A DNA stretch of 64,000 nucleotides, from NCBI GenBank assembly GCA_015179045.1, contig WHUZ01000003.1:558001-622000 (forward strand), written 5' to 3'. Source of the DNA: Kalaharituber pfeilii. Lineage: Eukaryota; Ascomycota; Pezizomycetes; Pezizales; Pezizaceae. A model generated the notes under the pieces. It was not told where the DNA came from. It saw only the letters and a program-made list of their open reading frames with translations, and did not search any database. A program made the position numbers and the translations under genes. Positions within the stretch are counted from its first letter, which is position 1. Each line of letters begins with the position of its first letter. This document shows positions 61,876 through 64,000 of the stretch, piece after piece.

Positions 61876-62365
61876 ATGGACCCCTCTCTGCATCCGAAAT
61901 ACAATGCCATTACTGGTAAAATTGAGACTCGAGGCCGAAAAGCGAAGCCGCTACCAGAGCAAGTCCACTGGAAGACACAGATGGCACGGGAAGCAGCTGC
62001 GCCAGAGTCCAAATCTGATTGAAGTGATGTCTATGATAAATGAGCATTTCAGTAGCATGCAGAGCTTTCTTAGAGCATGGACCGAGAACGACGACCTAGC
62101 ACTTCGTGTGAGCAAACAAAATTTCTATAATTACGGTAGTGGAGCTGAGATTATAGAAATGTGGTTGGGTGAATCTAAAGATGAGGGTATCAAAGGTGTA
62201 GATATTGGGAAGATTATTAAGTGGATATTGAACATTTATGAGATGGAGATTGATGCACTACAGGCAGAAAAGGAATTGGCGCTTTGCCATACTAAAAGAA
62301 AGGCAAAGCATGGTCCTGTACTTGGAGGTAGTATGTCAGCGTCATTCAATGAAATGAACACCTGA
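61876..62365 (+). CDS. Unknown ORF next to the RecQ-like pseudogene
   Basis: I do not recognise this gene firmly. Two overlapping frames compete at the 5' end. One starts at ATG 61876 (MDPSLHPKYNAITGKIETRGRK) and stops at 62023. The other, open from ATG 61904, continues as VMSMINEHFSSMQSFLRAW, DDLALRVSKQNFYNYGSG and IIEMWLGESKDEGIKGVDIG to 62365 (153 codons). The first reads more naturally at the N-terminus and the second downstream, so a frameshift or short intron may join them. The FLRAW segment faintly recalls the start of the fungal DUF6589 proteins, which are repeated and transposon-associated. It lies tail-to-tail with the helicase pseudogene, 26 bp apart. Confidence 0.4.
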
Positions 62366-62391
62366 ATAAGTGAGCGCAGCCCATCATCAAG

Positions 62392-63964
62392 TTAACCTCT
62401 CCATTCTTCAGCAGTCAAGCAATTGCGGGATCCAACCTCGGAATCGGCATTAGAAGAGTGTGCAATATGTTGTCCTGGTCTTCCATGACTTCTTTCACCT
62501 ATGTAGGTCTTTTCAGTAAATAAAATACAGAATCCTTGTATGTCATGTTGTCTGGCTGCTCTGCCAAAACGTTGAACTTAAGTATCTAAATTCTGCAGAT
62601 GCCGAACCTGCCACTGGATAATTCTTTCAACGTCAGGATCATTAACACCCATGCTCCAAGCAGATGTTGCAATCATAATTCTGGCTGAACCCTCATGCCA
62701 ATTTTTACGAATTATCATCTTCATTGTCTTGGATATGTCGGCATGGTAAATCGGAATAATGACTTCTGCAAGTGTACGTAGATCCGCATCCCATTGTTCT
62801 GGCCTCGGTGGCCGTATTCTTGTATTTTCAGGCAATATGCCAAGCAAAATACGTGCGAGCTTAAGTGCGATTTTCTTGTGATCAACATAAATAATAGTTT
62901 TGGGTATATCCTGAGCTTCTTTGAAATTCTTTGGAATGATAAATTCCAGATCACCTCCATCACCTATCCCAGTGCCCTCTATAACACAAACCGCATAATA
63001 GAGATTGGGTCTATTTGTTGACTCAATAATTGTTATCGTATCTTTACTGAAGCCACAACCTTTCTTAATCAATGATAGCTTAGATGGTGAAGCTGTTGCG
63101 GTGCAAAATCCAAAAGGAACTCCACACAGATGCTGGCGCAAGGTATATAATCGGCCAAAGTCTTTTCTAAATTCGCGCCCCCTAATAAACAGATGGCAAA
63201 GTCAGCAAAAGATCGTTATATTATAGTTTTGCACTACTAGTGGATTTGTGTAATGTCTGCCAGTTTAGTGACCGACCCTGGTGATGTAGCAAAATGAGCG
63301 TTGCCCGCCAGTTTGGCAACCAAAACGGGCGGTGGCCACCACTAACATGAAGGTTGCCCGCCAGTTTGGCGACCAAAACGGGCGGACATTTCGCTAGACT
63401 GGTGCTACACCTCCCATTTGTACCAAACTTCTATGGGTTATAGTTATGCACTCACCAGTCTACTATTAAATGGCCCTCATCAACTACCACAAAAGCGACC
63501 ACTGTACATAGATAGTTTTTGGGAAGCCCTGCTCCAGCTGTTTGCTTGTTGTGCCTAGGGGTGCGGTATGCTTTACCCTTGCGGAGCAAATGATTCACGG
63601 AACTTTTCATATCCAATATCCTCTCTGGAGACAAGTATACCAAGTCATACTTCCCTTAAAGTATATCATCCAAGACTCTGTCATTCTTCTCAAGATCCTC
63701 TTCTGTTAAGGCAATTGCATTTAGCCTATGTGCTCGACATTCTTGAACTTGATCTTCAGCCAATGCAGTAAGCAGTATGATGATGATTCCGAACTTTTTG
63801 GGACTGAGGAAACATGTTATTTGAAATGCAAGACTCTTTCCGAAACCCGTCGCTGCCACACATGCAATATCATGACCGTAGATGAGAGCTATTGCAAATC
63901 TTAGTTGAGCCAGTTTCGCATTCTTCATAGTTCGTACTTTTGTTGTCATTGCTAGTATTGCCAT
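62392..63964 (-). pseudogene. RecQ-like DEAD/DEAH helicase, pseudogene
   Basis: The minus-strand frame from ATG 63964 reads MAILAMTTKVRTMKNAK, then RFAIALIYGHDIACVAATGFGKSLAFQ with Walker A (ATGFGKS). Next come YDLVYLSPERIL and VVVDEGHLIVDW (motif II as DEGH), a GTGAGT...TTAG intron (about 63455-63184) whose splice gives WGREFRKDFGRL, and a second lobe with PKTIIYVDHKKIA, IPIYHADISKTMK and ARIMIATSAWSMGVNDPDV. After a stop it continues VQRFGRAARQHD (motif VI) and ends near 62392. Two in-frame stops break it: TAA at 63656-63658, within DDIL*GKYDLVYL, and TAA at 62578-62580, just before the motif VI segment. Such short RecQ-like helicases are often repeated in fungal genomes. It lacks the zinc-binding, winged-helix and HRDC parts of true RecQ. 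Confidence 0.75.
63258..63385. repeat. Direct repeats of a GCCAGTTTGGC unit in the helicase intron
   Basis: A 33-bp unit starting GTTGCCCGCCAGTTTGGC occurs at 63300-63332 and 63353-63385 with one mismatch (53-bp period). A weaker relative (TGCCAGTTTAGTGACC) lies near 63258. The unit is itself partly palindromic (GCCAGTTTGGC; CCCGCC...GGGCGG). Confidence 0.8.
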
Positions 63965-64000
63965 GTCATTCTCATAGTTTTCTGTTCGCTCCCAGCTTTG
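63965..64000. other. Window edge upstream of the helicase start
   Basis: This is the last 36 bases, upstream of the helicase pseudogene ATG. Nothing more can be said. Confidence 0.4.

Noticed and set aside
63300..63385. CRISPR-like spaced repeats
   Set aside because: Only two good copies, in a eukaryotic intron, with palindromic units; not a CRISPR array.

Overview
This is eukaryotic nuclear DNA from a filamentous ascomycete (Pezizomycotina). The conserved genes have short introns, mostly about 50-100 bp, with GT..AG ends and CTAAC/CTAAT-type branch sites. The set includes fungal or ascomycete forms such as SLD3, an RTT107/BRC1-type BRCT protein, a Pezizomycotina coiled-coil protein and an AMT/MEP ammonium permease. 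The window is rich in small nested transposons, which would suit an early-diverging, repeat-rich lineage such as Pezizomycetes. That placement is inference.

Layout. 0-9 kb is repeat-dominated: a decayed LINE, a solo LTR with its 5-bp target duplication, TA-flanked hairpin MITEs, a pogo-like remnant and a tRNA-like sequence. 9.2-11.1 kb holds the ammonium transporter. 12.7-15.2 kb is a three-layer nest: an LTR fragment inside a Mutator-like element with a 9-bp duplication, inside a pogo-like element. 15.5-22.1 kb is a gene block: SLD3 and DPB4 (both DNA replication) diverge from one promoter region, followed by a CUS2/HTATSF1-type splicing factor. 22.7-23.8 kb is an internally deleted Harbinger-like element. 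26-28.7 kb encodes the coiled-coil protein and 29.2-30.5 kb an alpha/beta hydrolase. Its upstream side carries a poly(A) retroposed insert with a target duplication, and a MITE nested in a second TA-flanked element. 31.9-34.7 kb is RTT107/BRC1.

35.1-57.6 kb is the conserved core: VPS25 (ESCRT-II), an Mpv17/PMP22 membrane protein, RLI1/ABCE1, CHD1, the branched-chain 2-oxoacid dehydrogenase E2 subunit, gluconokinase and VPS26 (retromer). The last 6 kb has a second MITE copy, a small unknown ORF and a convergent RecQ-like helicase pseudogene with two in-frame stops.

The genes are unlinked housekeeping functions: replication and fork repair (SLD3, DPB4, RTT107), chromatin and splicing (CHD1, CUS2), endosomal sorting (VPS25, VPS26), ribosome recycling (RLI1), and nitrogen and carbon metabolism. 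I see no secondary-metabolite cluster and no clearly new multi-gene system. The most unusual observations are the 12-nt microexon in RLI1, single-base frameshifts in three otherwise conserved genes, a possible GC-AG intron, the nested transposons with readable target duplications, and the RecQ-like/unknown-ORF pair. Exon boundaries were worked out by hand from splice sites and reading-frame continuity. For every gene given with full exon coordinates, the exon sum is a multiple of three once any stated frameshift is allowed for.
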